Source: SIG455 sp045659025 (GTDB taxonomy: Bacteria > Bacillota > Clostridia > UMGS1810). Taken from it: 64,000 bases of DNA. Below are positions 24,621 through 32,811 of this stretch, one piece after another. The position numbers and the translations under genes were made by a program. The notes beneath the pieces were generated by a model. The model was not told the DNA's origin. It worked only from the letters and a program-made list of their open reading frames with translations, and searched no databases. Every line of letters begins with the position of its first letter. The first letter of the stretch is position 1. The DNA is taken from contig JAZOWA010000034.1 of the NCBI GenBank assembly GCA_045659025.1, forward strand, positions 66,148-130,147, in the 5' to 3' direction.

Positions 24621-27077
24621 TTATTTAACTACGATATTTACCAATCTGCCTTTTACAAGGATGGTCTTGAGTATCTGCTTACCCTCGGTGAATTCGAGAA
24701 TCTTTTCGTTAGCCAGTGCAGCGGCTTTGATTTCCTCTTCTTCAGCAGAAGCGGAGATTACCATCTTGTCTTTAACCTTGCCGTTAATCTGGAGAACGAT
24801 CTCAATCTCATCTTTCACAAGGGCGTCTTCATCATAGGACACCCAGTTCTGCTCATGCACACTGCCTTCGTGGCCCAGCATTGACCAGAGCTCTTCTGTC
24901 ACGTGGGGGATGAAGGGAGCCAACATAATAACCAGTTTTTCCATACACTCGTTGATGAGGGCGGTATTGGAACCGGTGTAAGCATACATGGCGTTTACAA
25001 GTTCCATAACGCTTGAAATCGCGGTATTGAAGTTGAATCTTATCTCAATATCGTCGGTTGCTTTCTTAACTGTGTTGTTAAGGGCGAAACGGAGTGACTT
25101 GTCATCAGCGGTGAGGGATGCCACATCGTATGATGTGCCGGATTTGAAGTTGTCTTTGTTATCGTCAATGAATCTGAACACACGGTTGATGAATCTGTGT
25201 GAACCCTCAACTGCGGTATCACTCCACTCAAGGTCTCTCTCGGGGGGAGCGGCAAAGAGGATAAAAAGTCTTGCGGTGTCTGCACCGTACTTGTCAATGA
25301 TGACATCAGGACTTACTACGTTGCCCAATGACTTACTCATCTTTGCGCCGTCTTTGAGCACCATACCCTGGGTGAGCAGATTCTCAAAGGGCTCATCGCA
25401 GGATACATAGCCCAGGTCATGGAGTACCTTGGTAAAGAATCTTGCATAGAGGAGGTGGAGAATCGCATGCTCAACACCACCGATGTACTGGTCAACATTC
25501 ATCCAGTAGTCAGTAGCTTCCTTGGAGAAGGGCATATCGCTGTTCTTGGGATCGCAATAGCGGAGGAAATACCAGGAAGAACATACGAAGGTATCCATGG
25601 TATCTGTCTCTCTGTGACCCATCTTACCGCAGACGGGGCAGGGAGCATTTACGAAGCTTTCGGAAGTCTTAAGGGGTGATTCACCCTGACCTGTGAACTT
25701 AACGTCCTCAGGCAAAATAACGGGGAGATCTGCCTCGGGTACGGGTACCGCACCGCAATCAGGACAGTAGATGATGGGGATAGGAGCACCCCAGTATCTC
25801 TGACGGGAAATGAGCCAGTCTCTCAAGCGGAAGTTAACTTTCTTCTCGCCCATACTCTGTGCCTGAATATACTCAATTATCTTGGGCAGAGCGTCCTGAT
25901 TGGACATACCGTTGAACTCGCCTGAATTTATCATTGTACCCTCTGCCTCAAAAGCGGCTTCAAGGGCAGAACCGTCAATATCAGAACCGTCGGGGGAGAT
26001 AACTGCTTCGATAGGGAGATTGTACTTTTTAGCAAAGTCAAAGTCTCTCTGGTCGTGGGCAGGTACCGCCATTACCACACCTGTGCCATAGTCAAGGAGA
26101 ACGTAGTTAGCAAGGTAGAGGGGGATTTTTCTGCCTGTTAAAGGGTTGATTACATATTTGCCGGTGAACACACCCTCTTTTTCAGTATCGGTGGCCACAC
26201 GGGTGATTTCGTTGAGGAACTGCATCTTCTTGATAAATTCCTTGCATTCAGCCTCAGTCTCGCTGCCTGCGATGAGCTGGGGCACGATAGGATGCTCGGG
26301 AGCGATTACCATATATGTAACGCCATAGATAGTATCAGGACGTGTGGTATATACGGTAAGGGTATCGTCGGTGCCGTCAACCTTGAAGTTAACCTCTGCA
26401 CCTGTGCTCTTGCCGATCCAGTTGGTCTGCATTGTGCGTACCTTCTCGGGCCAGCCTTTGAGTCTGTCAATATCAGCAAGGAGGCGATCCGCATAATCGG
26501 TGATTTTGAAGAACCACTGTTCAAGATCCTTCTTGCCCACTTCGGACTTACATCTTTCACACTGACCACCTACTACCTGCTCGTTGGCAAGTACGGTCTG
26601 GCATGAAGGACACCAGTTAACGAAGGATTTTTTCTTGTATGCCAGGTTGTTCTTGAAAAACTGCAAGAACATCCACTGAGTCCATTTATAATAATCTCTG
26701 TGGCAGGTGGCAACCTCTCTGTCCCAATCGTAGCTGATACCCATGGCTTTGAGCTGTTCTCTCATGCTCTCGATGTTTGACCATGTCCAGTCATTGGGGG
26801 GGATGTTGTTTTTAATAGCGGCATTCTCTGCGGGGAGACCAAAGGAGTCCCAACCCATAGGATGAAGCACATTAAAGCCCTTCATCTTCTTGAAACGTGC
26901 CACCACATCACCGATAGAGTAGTTACGCACATGACCCATGTGAAGCTTACCTGAAGGGTAGGGGAACATCTCAAGGGTATAGTATTTGGGTTTGTCATTC
27001 GGCTCTGTCTTGAAGGACTTGGAATCCTCCCAGCTTTTCTGCCATTTTTTCTCAATTGCGGAAAAATCGTAGTTCAT
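24621..27077 (-). CDS. leuS: Leucyl-tRNA synthetase
   Basis: Class Ia aminoacyl-tRNA synthetase (818 aa, usual bacterial length). HIGH motif is PSGKLHMGHVRNY, and KMSKS is KMSKSLGNVV. Cysteine pairs CPSC/CERC and CPDC/CPVC mark zinc-type insertions. The editing domain carries YTTRPDTIYGVTYMVIAPEH. The C-terminal anticodon domain and the end LVKGRLVNIVVK are complete. GAGGT precedes the ATG. Last gene of the nadD-yqeK-LCP-rsfS-leuS run. Confidence 0.97.
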   Translation of the reverse strand: MNYDFSAIEKKWQKSWEDSKSFKTEPNDKPKYYTLEMFPYPSGKLHMGHVRNYSIGDVVARFKKMKGFNVLHPMGWDSFGLPAENAAIKNNIPPNDWTWSNIESMREQLKAMGISYDWDREVATCHRDYYKWTQWMFLQFFKNNLAYKKKSFVNWCPSCQTVLANEQVVGGQCERCKSEVGKKDLEQWFFKITDYADRLLADIDRLKGWPEKVRTMQTNWIGKSTGAEVNFKVDGTDDTLTVYTTRPDTIYGVTYMVIAPEHPIVPQLIAGSETEAECKEFIKKMQFLNEITRVATDTEKEGVFTGKYVINPLTGRKIPLYLANYVLLDYGTGVVMAVPAHDQRDFDFAKKYNLPIEAVISPDGSDIDGSALEAAFEAEGTMINSGEFNGMSNQDALPKIIEYIQAQSMGEKKVNFRLRDWLISRQRYWGAPIPIIYCPDCGAVPVPEADLPVILPEDVKFTGQGESPLKTSESFVNAPCPVCGKMGHRETDTMDTFVCSSWYFLRYCDPKNSDMPFSKEATDYWMNVDQYIGGVEHAILHLLYARFFTKVLHDLGYVSCDEPFENLLTQGMVLKDGAKMSKSLGNVVSPDVIIDKYGADTARLFILFAAPPERDLEWSDTAVEGSHRFINRVFRFIDDNKDNFKSGTSYDVASLTADDKSLRFALNNTVKKATDDIEIRFNFNTAISSVMELVNAMYAYTGSNTALINECMEKLVIMLAPFIPHVTEELWSMLGHEGSVHEQNWVSYDEDALVKDEIEIVLQINGKVKDKMVISASAEEEEIKAAALANEKILEFTEGKQILKTILVKGRLVNIVVK

Positions 27078-27091
27078 AGTGGATACCTCTT

Positions 27092-27445
27092 TTAATCTAT
27101 TAAATTTTCTACATTGATTTGCTCTGCGTCAGACCATAGACGTTCTATGGAATAAAACTCACGTGATGCTTCGTTGAATATATGCACAATCACATCACCG
27201 TAATCAAGGAGCACCCAACCCGGATTGCCCACGCCCTGCTTGGATGCGGGGTGAACGCCTGTTTCGGATAACTTCTCGTCGATCTCTTCGTATATGGCAT
27301 TTACATGGGGTGTGGATGTACCCGAGCAGATAACAAAGTAATCGCACAGGGTGGTGAGCTCGTCAATCTTGAGTATGCTTATATCCTGGGCTTTTCTGTC
27401 ATCTGCCGCGTTTACAATTTGTTTCATAAGTTCGTAAGAGTTCAT
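27092..27445 (-). CDS. rsfS: Ribosomal silencing factor RsfS
   Basis: Binds uL14 and blocks subunit joining when nutrients are short (117 aa; YbeB/Iojap family). Features: KAQDISILKIDELTTLCDYF, VICSGTSTPHVNAIYEEI, PGWVLLDYGDVIVHIF and REFYSIERLW. It lies in the conserved obgE-yhbY-nadD-yqeK-rsfS neighbourhood, 14 bp before leuS. An AAGGAG site precedes the start. Confidence 0.96.
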   Translation of the reverse strand: MNSYELMKQIVNAADDRKAQDISILKIDELTTLCDYFVICSGTSTPHVNAIYEEIDEKLSETGVHPASKQGVGNPGWVLLDYGDVIVHIFNEASREFYSIERLWSDAEQINVENLID

Positions 27446-27460
27446 AATTCGCTCCTTGGA

Positions 27461-28744
27461 TTATTTTTTGTATATCCTTGCAAGGTCTGTACCTATGATA
27501 ACGGTAACCTTGGTCTTGTGGGCTTTGTCACGATTGATTTTGTATTGTTTAAGACCAACGGTATCTGCAATCTTCTCACCGCTTCCGTCATCCTTCTTCG
27601 CAATTACAATGGATTTGGAGTAAGACACATTGGTATAATCCGTGCCCTTCACCTTGTAGCCGTATTCCTCAATCTTCGCCTTTATTTTCTCAATATCAGC
27701 ATTACCCTTGGAAGCATCTATAATATCAACCGTTATTGACTTGGCGTGCTTCTTATCGTGGACTACCTCGCCTGTAATGTCAATGTTTTGGCTGTCATCA
27801 CCGATAAGTTCATCACGGATTTCAAGTTCTTCCTTGCTTATCTCTGCACTATCGGGAGTGAAATACTCCTTCACCATTCGCTCGGTCTCTATCTGGTTGC
27901 ATATATAGAACCAGCTGTTGTGCTGATATGCGTTAGTGCCGGGCAGAGTCATAATATTGATATTCTCAAAACCGATCTTGAGCGCTGCAGTACCATATTT
28001 GATAATCTCGCTGGTGGTAAAGCTTGTCTCGGAATTCTCTGTCACGATAGATGCAAGACGGGGAATTCTCATCATGTTTTTTAAGCTGATAAGCTGATCG
28101 ATTGCGGTGTATATGAATTTCTGCTGAAGCTCCTCTCTGGACATACCCAGCAGAGTCTGAATATCTGTGTGGTTATTGGTCTGGCGGAATCTCACAAGCT
28201 GTTCTGCCTTCTTACCATCAAGCACCTGTAATCCCTTTTTAAGGTTGATGTTAAGGTCCTGATAGGGGTCATTGTACTGGAGGTCGGCAGGCACTTCAAA
28301 TTCCACACCGCCGATAGCATCCACCATCTCGCGGAATCCCTTGAAGTTAACGAGCACATAGTCGTTGATCTCAATGCCACCGCCCAATATATATTCTACC
28401 TCTTTGTAGAGTTCCTTTTCTTTGTTATAACCATATGCAGAGTTAATCTTCTTGTCCACATGGTTAATGGATACATAAGTATCACGGGGTATCTGCACCA
28501 TATTGATTGTATTGTCAATCAGATTCATCTGTGCAAATATAAGCACGTCGGTGCGGTAGCCGTCTTTGTCAACACCGCAGAGCAGGGCGTTGACATAGGA
28601 TTTCTGAAGTTCGCCGGAGAATCCGCCTCCGCCAAAAAGCTTTACGCCCAGCCAGATGCCACCTAAAATCACGGATGACAATACGATAAAAATCAATGAA
28701 AACGCCAAAGTGGTACGTATGTAAATCTTAAATTTTCTAGACAT
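27461..28744 (-). CDS. LytR-CpsA-Psr (LCP) family cell-wall glycopolymer transferase
   Basis: Membrane-anchored enzyme (427 aa) that attaches wall teichoic acid or other glycopolymers to peptidoglycan. A transmembrane helix at residues 10-35 is followed by the LCP catalytic domain: LLCGVDKDGYRTDVLIFAQ, QIPRDTYV, INSAYGYNKE and VRFRQTNNHTD, with the arginines that bind the lipid pyrophosphate. The C-terminal 100 residues form a LytR_C domain (VDIIDASKGNADIEKIKAKI). Its position between yqeK and rsfS is common in Clostridia. Confidence 0.93.
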   Translation of the reverse strand: MSRKFKIYIRTTLAFSLIFIVLSSVILGGIWLGVKLFGGGGFSGELQKSYVNALLCGVDKDGYRTDVLIFAQMNLIDNTINMVQIPRDTYVSINHVDKKINSAYGYNKEKELYKEVEYILGGGIEINDYVLVNFKGFREMVDAIGGVEFEVPADLQYNDPYQDLNINLKKGLQVLDGKKAEQLVRFRQTNNHTDIQTLLGMSREELQQKFIYTAIDQLISLKNMMRIPRLASIVTENSETSFTTSEIIKYGTAALKIGFENINIMTLPGTNAYQHNSWFYICNQIETERMVKEYFTPDSAEISKEELEIRDELIGDDSQNIDITGEVVHDKKHAKSITVDIIDASKGNADIEKIKAKIEEYGYKVKGTDYTNVSYSKSIVIAKKDDGSGEKIADTVGLKQYKINRDKAHKTKVTVIIGTDLARIYKK

Positions 28745-28745
28745 T

Positions 28746-29315
28746 TCAGCACCTCGCCTGTTTCACATAAAAGTTCCTTGTGTTCACAGTGTTAGTATGA
28801 AGCAGAGTGCCCTTCTTTAATACACTTTTGATAGTGTTGTCCAGCTGGATGAGGAGTGCTTTGTCAATGTCGTCATAGACTACAGCTCTCACTTCGTCTG
28901 CCCAACCCGACTCTCTGGAAGGTTCAATACAATCTGCTATAAAAATTATCTTGGTAAGGAGTGGCATGTCGGGTTTGCCTACGGTGTGGTAGTAAACCGC
29001 ATCGTAGATTTCCCCGTCGTCAACCCCGTATTCGTCTTTCAATATGCAAGCCCCTGCAATAGGATGCAGGAGTCCCGGTTCATTTCTGGTCACGTCATCT
29101 AAGGTGATGCCGTATCTGTCGCAGATGTCATAGAGTTCATCGTGGGAGTAGTTCTTGGCACAATCGTGCAAAAGACCCGCAATACGTGCCTTCTCCACAT
29201 CAGCACCATAACGCTCGGCAAGGAGCACCGCAGACTCCATCACACATATAGAGTGATTGAATCTCTCGGGGATGAGGATGCCTTTAAGCTTGTCTGTCAT
29301 CTGCTCTATGTTCAT
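28746..29315 (-). CDS. yqeK: HD-domain phosphohydrolase YqeK (Ap4A hydrolase, symmetrical)
   Basis: Metal-dependent HD hydrolase (189 aa); family members cleave diadenosine tetraphosphate to two ADP. HD motif residues are visible in ARIAGLLHDCAKNY, with further ligands in GLLHPIAGACIL, YHTVGKPDM and KIIFIADCIEPSR. The gene starts 7 bp after the nadD stop and ends 1 bp before the LCP gene, so it is part of one operon. Confidence 0.93.
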   Translation of the reverse strand: MNIEQMTDKLKGILIPERFNHSICVMESAVLLAERYGADVEKARIAGLLHDCAKNYSHDELYDICDRYGITLDDVTRNEPGLLHPIAGACILKDEYGVDDGEIYDAVYYHTVGKPDMPLLTKIIFIADCIEPSRESGWADEVRAVVYDDIDKALLIQLDNTIKSVLKKGTLLHTNTVNTRNFYVKQARC

Positions 29316-29322
29316 AAGTTTT

Positions 29323-29910
29323 TCACCTGTAAAGTCCGTTTTTGATTATATATTCCGCCACTTTGGGAGGAACAATACCATCTATATTCTTATTATCCCT
29401 TATCATATTGCGGATATCCGTGGAGGAAATGTTTACAAAGGGCATGTCCGCTTTTTCTATTCTGCATCCCTCGCTGATAAGATGGTCAATCTCACTGTCA
29501 GCATCAGGATTCCCTTCTCTGCCAAACACCACGAAGGAACAGATTTTCTTTAACTCCTCAGGGCTTTTCCATCTGTCCAGCGCCATCAGGGAGTCTGCGC
29601 CGATTATGAAGTAATACTCGTTATCATCAAGATTATTAAAATACTTTGCAGTATCTATGGTGTAGCAATAAATATCTTTCTTAATTTCGTAGTCGGATAC
29701 ATAGAATCTGTCATCATCTGCCACGGCAATCTCCGTCATTTTCAGGCGGTGCTGCTTGCTCAATATATCGTCATTGTCCTTGTGGGGCGGTTGCCCGTTG
29801 GGAAGAAAGCATACTTTGTCAAACCCCATATGGTCACACACATAATCTGCCATAGCAATATGTCCCGAGTGTATAGGATTAAATGTACCGCCTAAAATAG
29901 CTATCTTCAT
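29323..29910 (-). CDS. nadD: Nicotinate-nucleotide adenylyltransferase
   Basis: Makes deamido-NAD from nicotinate mononucleotide and ATP (195 aa). The nucleotidyltransferase motif is GGTFNPIHSGHI and the second signature is ISSTDIRNMI near the C-terminus; GADSLMALDRWKSPEEL is also typical. ATG at 29910 is preferred over the adjacent TTG at 29913 by its spacing from GGTG. It follows yhbY by 17 bp. Confidence 0.96.
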   Translation of the reverse strand: MKIAILGGTFNPIHSGHIAMADYVCDHMGFDKVCFLPNGQPPHKDNDDILSKQHRLKMTEIAVADDDRFYVSDYEIKKDIYCYTIDTAKYFNNLDDNEYYFIIGADSLMALDRWKSPEELKKICSFVVFGREGNPDADSEIDHLISEGCRIEKADMPFVNISSTDIRNMIRDNKNIDGIVPPKVAEYIIKNGLYR

Positions 29911-29927
29911 CAACTATCACCAAAACC

Positions 29928-30221
29928 TTATTTCACAAGTACAATAACGGGATTCTCTTCCGATGCCTTGTATATGACAAACTTTCTGCCGATTACCTGC
30001 ACGGGATCTGCCCCTGTGAGCTCTGCCATCTGTCCGCAGGCTTCACGGGTGTCCAAAGGGCAATTTTCAAGCACGTGAATTTTCACTATCTCGTGGGCTT
30101 CCAAAGCATCTGATACCTGCTTCACCATATTGGGCACGATACCGCTTTTGCCTATCTGGAAGGTGGCATTTATCGGGTTTGCAAGGCCACGAAGCTGAGC
30201 CCTCTGTCTGCTGTTTAACAT
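29928..30221 (-). CDS. yhbY: YhbY-type CRM-domain RNA-binding protein
   Basis: Small (97 aa) ribosome-assembly-associated RNA-binding protein. The CRM fold is seen in LNSRQRAQLRGLANPINATF, QIGKSGI, the basic strand HEIVKIHVLENC, and GADPVQVIGRKFVIYK. It lies between obgE and nadD, the usual order. AAAGGA precedes the ATG at normal spacing. Confidence 0.94.
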   Translation of the reverse strand: MLNSRQRAQLRGLANPINATFQIGKSGIVPNMVKQVSDALEAHEIVKIHVLENCPLDTREACGQMAELTGADPVQVIGRKFVIYKASEENPVIVLVK

Positions 30222-30278
30222 ATATTTTTATCCTTTCAAGTTAAATTTCATTATACCTTTTTTTGATGAAAAAGTCAA

Positions 30279-31556
30279 CTATTCTATATACTCAAATTCC
30301 AGTTCATATATCCTTATAAGGTCTCCTTCACCCGCACCTTTTTCAATGAGTGCTCTTATGACACCCTTCTTGCGGAGCGCGTTCTGGAAATATTGTAGAG
30401 ATTCGTTATCTTCAAAGTTGGTGGAGTTGATGAGTCGCTTGAGCCACTCGCCCTCAACCACATAGGTGTCATTGTCTTTCTTGACTGTGAAGGGAGCTTC
30501 TTCCTCAAAGGTGATTACCGTCTCCTCATCCTCGTCTTCCTCATAGAGAACGGGTACAGGGATAGAATCCAATATACTGCTCACATACATCATAAGGTCA
30601 GACACTCCTGCCTTGGTAGCGGCAGATATCTTAAAGAGCTTGTAGCCACGTCTCTCAATCTCTGCACAAAACTCGTTGTACATATCCTCGTCGGTTATGA
30701 TGTCTGTCTTATTGGCAACTACAATCTGATCCTTCTTGGCGAGAACGGGATTGTAAAGCTCGATTTCTTTATTGATACTGTCAAAGTCCTCAATGGGGTT
30801 TCTGCCCTCAATTCCTGATGCATCTACCACGTGGAGGAGCAGTCTTGTACGCTCAACGTGGCGGAGGAACTCATGGCCGAGACCGATACCCTCGTGGGCG
30901 CCTTCTATGATACCCGGGATATCTGCAATAACGAAACTGTTGCCCACGCCCAGGTCAACCACACCGAGATTCGGCTCCAATGTGGTGAAGTGGTAGTTTG
31001 CAATCTTGGGTTTGGCATCACTTGTAACAGAGAGCAGAGTGGACTTGCCCACATTGGGGAAACCTACCAGACCAACGTCTGCAAGGAGTTTGAGTTCTAA
31101 TATAACCTCTCTCTTTTCACCATCAGTACCGCCCTTGGCAAATCGGGGTATCTGCCTTACCGCAGTAGCGAAGTGGGAGTTGCCCCAGCCACCGCTTCCG
31201 CCCTTGGCAGCTACAAACTGCTGATCGCTTTTCTTGATGTCGGCAATTACCTTGCCCGTCTCAGCGTCTTTTACAATGGTGCCGACGGGTACATATACGA
31301 TAAGGTCAGCGCCATTTTTACCGCTGCCCCTTGCCGCTTTGCCGTCACCGCCGTTTTGTGCTTTGTATTTTCTCTTATAACGGAAATCCGCCAAAGTGCT
31401 CATCTTCTCGTCTGCGGCAATAATAACACTACCGCCTCTGCCACCGTCACCGCCGTCAGGGCCGCCTGCCGCAACATATTTCTCACGGTGGAAAGACACA
31501 AGACCGTTTCCGCCGTTGCCTGCTTCTATGGTAATTACAGCTGTATCTGCCAACAT
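30279..31556 (-). CDS. obgE: GTPase ObgE/CgtA
   Basis: Essential ribosome-assembly GTPase (425 aa). Start MLADTAVITIEAGNGGNG is preferred to the frame start at 31592 because AAGGTG lies upstream. The glycine-rich Obg fold (GGDGGRGGSVI, GGDGKAARGSGKNG) is followed by the G domain (GFPNVGKSTLLS, DIPGIIEGAHEG, NKTD) and a C-terminal OCT domain (residues about 350-425). It heads the obgE-yhbY-nadD-yqeK-LCP-rsfS-leuS series on the minus strand, with its own promoter after the rpmA terminator. Confidence 0.96.
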   Translation of the reverse strand: MLADTAVITIEAGNGGNGLVSFHREKYVAAGGPDGGDGGRGGSVIIAADEKMSTLADFRYKRKYKAQNGGDGKAARGSGKNGADLIVYVPVGTIVKDAETGKVIADIKKSDQQFVAAKGGSGGWGNSHFATAVRQIPRFAKGGTDGEKREVILELKLLADVGLVGFPNVGKSTLLSVTSDAKPKIANYHFTTLEPNLGVVDLGVGNSFVIADIPGIIEGAHEGIGLGHEFLRHVERTRLLLHVVDASGIEGRNPIEDFDSINKEIELYNPVLAKKDQIVVANKTDIITDEDMYNEFCAEIERRGYKLFKISAATKAGVSDLMMYVSSILDSIPVPVLYEEDEDEETVITFEEEAPFTVKKDNDTYVVEGEWLKRLINSTNFEDNESLQYFQNALRKKGVIRALIEKGAGEGDLIRIYELEFEYIE

Positions 31557-31661
31557 AATATACACCTTACCTTTTGCATATAGTATTTTCAAGAGGTTTT
31601 ACGAAATATCAACACAAATTGTCATTTTAAAACCACGCAGGGATAAAATAACACATTTTAC

Positions 31662-31690
31662 ATTTTACCACAAAAACCCATATCATACAA
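31662..31690 (-). promoter_or_regulatory. Promoter of obgE
   Basis: On the minus strand TTGTAT (31685-31690), 17 bp, TAAAAT (31662-31667), in the gap between the rpmA terminator and obgE. Confidence 0.6.
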
Positions 31691-31713
31691 CCACTGATAA
31701 GAAATTGTAATAA

Positions 31714-31742
31714 AAGAAAAATCCCAGCCGAAGCCGGGATTT
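31714..31742 (-). terminator. Terminator after rpmA
   Basis: AAATCCCGGC and GCTGGGATTT form a 10-bp stem with one G-U pair closed by a TTCG loop, followed by TTTC TTTTAT on the minus strand. It separates the rplU operon from obgE. Confidence 0.9.
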
Positions 31743-31753
31743 ATAAATCTTGA

Positions 31754-32035
31754 TTACTGAACCTCGTAAACGCTTACCTGTTTCTTGTCACGTCCGAGTC
31801 TTTCGAATTTAACTTTGCCGTTTGCAACTGCGAAGAGGGTGTCATCGCTACCCTTCTTAACATTCACACCGGGGTGGATTTTTGTGCCGCGCTGTCTAAC
31901 TAAGATGTTGCCGGCAACAACGTACTGACCGTCGCCCTTCTTAGCGCCGAGACGCTTGGACTCACTGTCACGACCGTTCTTGGTAGAACCCATACCCTTT
32001 TTATGAGCAAAGAGCTGTAAATCTAATCTGAACAT
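31754..32035 (-). CDS. rpmA: Large ribosomal subunit protein bL27 with cleavable N-terminus
   Basis: Ribosomal protein (93 aa) reaching into the peptidyl transferase centre. It begins MFRLDLQLFAHKKGMGSTKN: the extra segment ending LQLF before AHKKG is the Firmicute-type extension removed by the protease Prp, whose gene is directly upstream (2 bp). The remainder (GRDSESKRLGAKKGDGQYV, RQRGTKIHPGVNV) is canonical. CGGAGGTG precedes the ATG. Third gene of rplU-prp-rpmA. Confidence 0.97.
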   Translation of the reverse strand: MFRLDLQLFAHKKGMGSTKNGRDSESKRLGAKKGDGQYVVAGNILVRQRGTKIHPGVNVKKGSDDTLFAVANGKVKFERLGRDKKQVSVYEVQ

Positions 32036-32037
32036 GG

Positions 32038-32364
32038 TTACACCTCCGTCTTTGAAACCTTAATATTTTCTTTGTATTGCCTTTCAAGTTCAACTAAATA
32101 GAGATAGAGGGTATCGAGCAAATCGTCCACCCTGTATCTTGTGGGAGTATCCAGATCCTCGGGGATAGTAAAAGACAGGAACCCGTCTCTCACGTCACCG
32201 TCGAAGTCCACTCCGACTACGTTCTCAATCCCGTTAAACACCGCAAACGCCACGGCAGATACCGAAGCACACACAATGTCATTTTCCTCGGCGTATCCTG
32301 CGTGACCGCTGATTTCGCCTGCGATGATTGAGCCGTCTTTAGAATCAAAATTAACCTTAATCAT
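32038..32364 (-). CDS. prp: Ribosomal-processing cysteine protease Prp
   Basis: Cysteine protease (108 aa, YsxB family) that removes the N-terminal extension of bL27. The catalytic histidine and cysteine appear as SGHAGYAEENDIVCASVSA (H21 and C32). The gene sits between rplU and rpmA, the conserved Firmicute arrangement, 2 bp after the rplU stop and 2 bp before rpmA. Presence of both the protease and the bL27 extension confirms the functional pair. Confidence 0.95.
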   Translation of the reverse strand: MIKVNFDSKDGSIIAGEISGHAGYAEENDIVCASVSAVAFAVFNGIENVVGVDFDGDVRDGFLSFTIPEDLDTPTRYRVDDLLDTLYLYLVELERQYKENIKVSKTEV

Positions 32365-32366
32365 GA

Positions 32367-32675
32367 TTAACCGTTGATCTTTTCAATCTGAACTTTTGTG
32401 AAAGGCTGTCTGTGACCCTGTTTTGTCTTAGAACCCTTCTTGGGTTTGTACTTGAAAACAATGATCTTTTTGCCTTTGCCCTGAGCCAAAACCTTGGCAT
32501 CAACGCTGGCGCCTTCAACAACAGGTGTACCGATAACGGTGTTCTCACCGCCAACAGCCAAAACCTTGTCAAACTTAACGGCGTCGCCTTCAGCTGCAAC
32601 GAGTTTCTCAACGTAGATTACGTCACCCTCAGCAACTTTGTACTGCTTGCCGCCTGTTTCGATAATTGCGTACAT
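32367..32675 (-). CDS. rplU: Large ribosomal subunit protein bL21
   Basis: 23S rRNA-binding protein of 102 aa. The start MYAIIETGGKQYKVAEGDVI follows GGAGGTG; the longer frame to 32744 runs into the leader and is rejected. Other family features are VIGTPVVEGASVDAKV and the basic end GHRQPFTKVQIEKING. It is first in rplU-prp-rpmA and lies behind a perfect promoter and a leader of about 80 nt. Confidence 0.97.
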   Translation of the reverse strand: MYAIIETGGKQYKVAEGDVIYVEKLVAAEGDAVKFDKVLAVGGENTVIGTPVVEGASVDAKVLAQGKGKKIIVFKYKPKKGSKTKQGHRQPFTKVQIEKING

Positions 32676-32757
32676 TCTTTTTGCACCTCCCTGACCAATC
32701 TCGCTGGATAGGGTATCTGCCAAGCAGAATTTACAAAACCCCATTCCATGCGGTTAC
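32676..32757 (-). promoter_or_regulatory. rplU 5' leader, possible L21 leader element
   Basis: The roughly 80 nt between the promoter and rplU hold short self-complementary blocks (GGTAACCGCATGG, TGCTTGGCAGATACCC) in a position matching the L21 leader of Bacilli and Clostridia. I identify it by position and size; the conserved fold was not verified. Confidence 0.45.
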
Positions 32758-32763
32758 CGTGAC

Positions 32764-32792
32764 ATTATATCACAACAAATATGCCATGTCAA
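32764..32792 (-). promoter_or_regulatory. Promoter of rplU-prp-rpmA
   Basis: On the minus strand TTGACA (32787-32792), 17 bp, TATAAT (32764-32769), a perfect consensus. Confidence 0.92.
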
Positions 32793-32811
32793 ACATTTTT
32801 TATAAAAATAA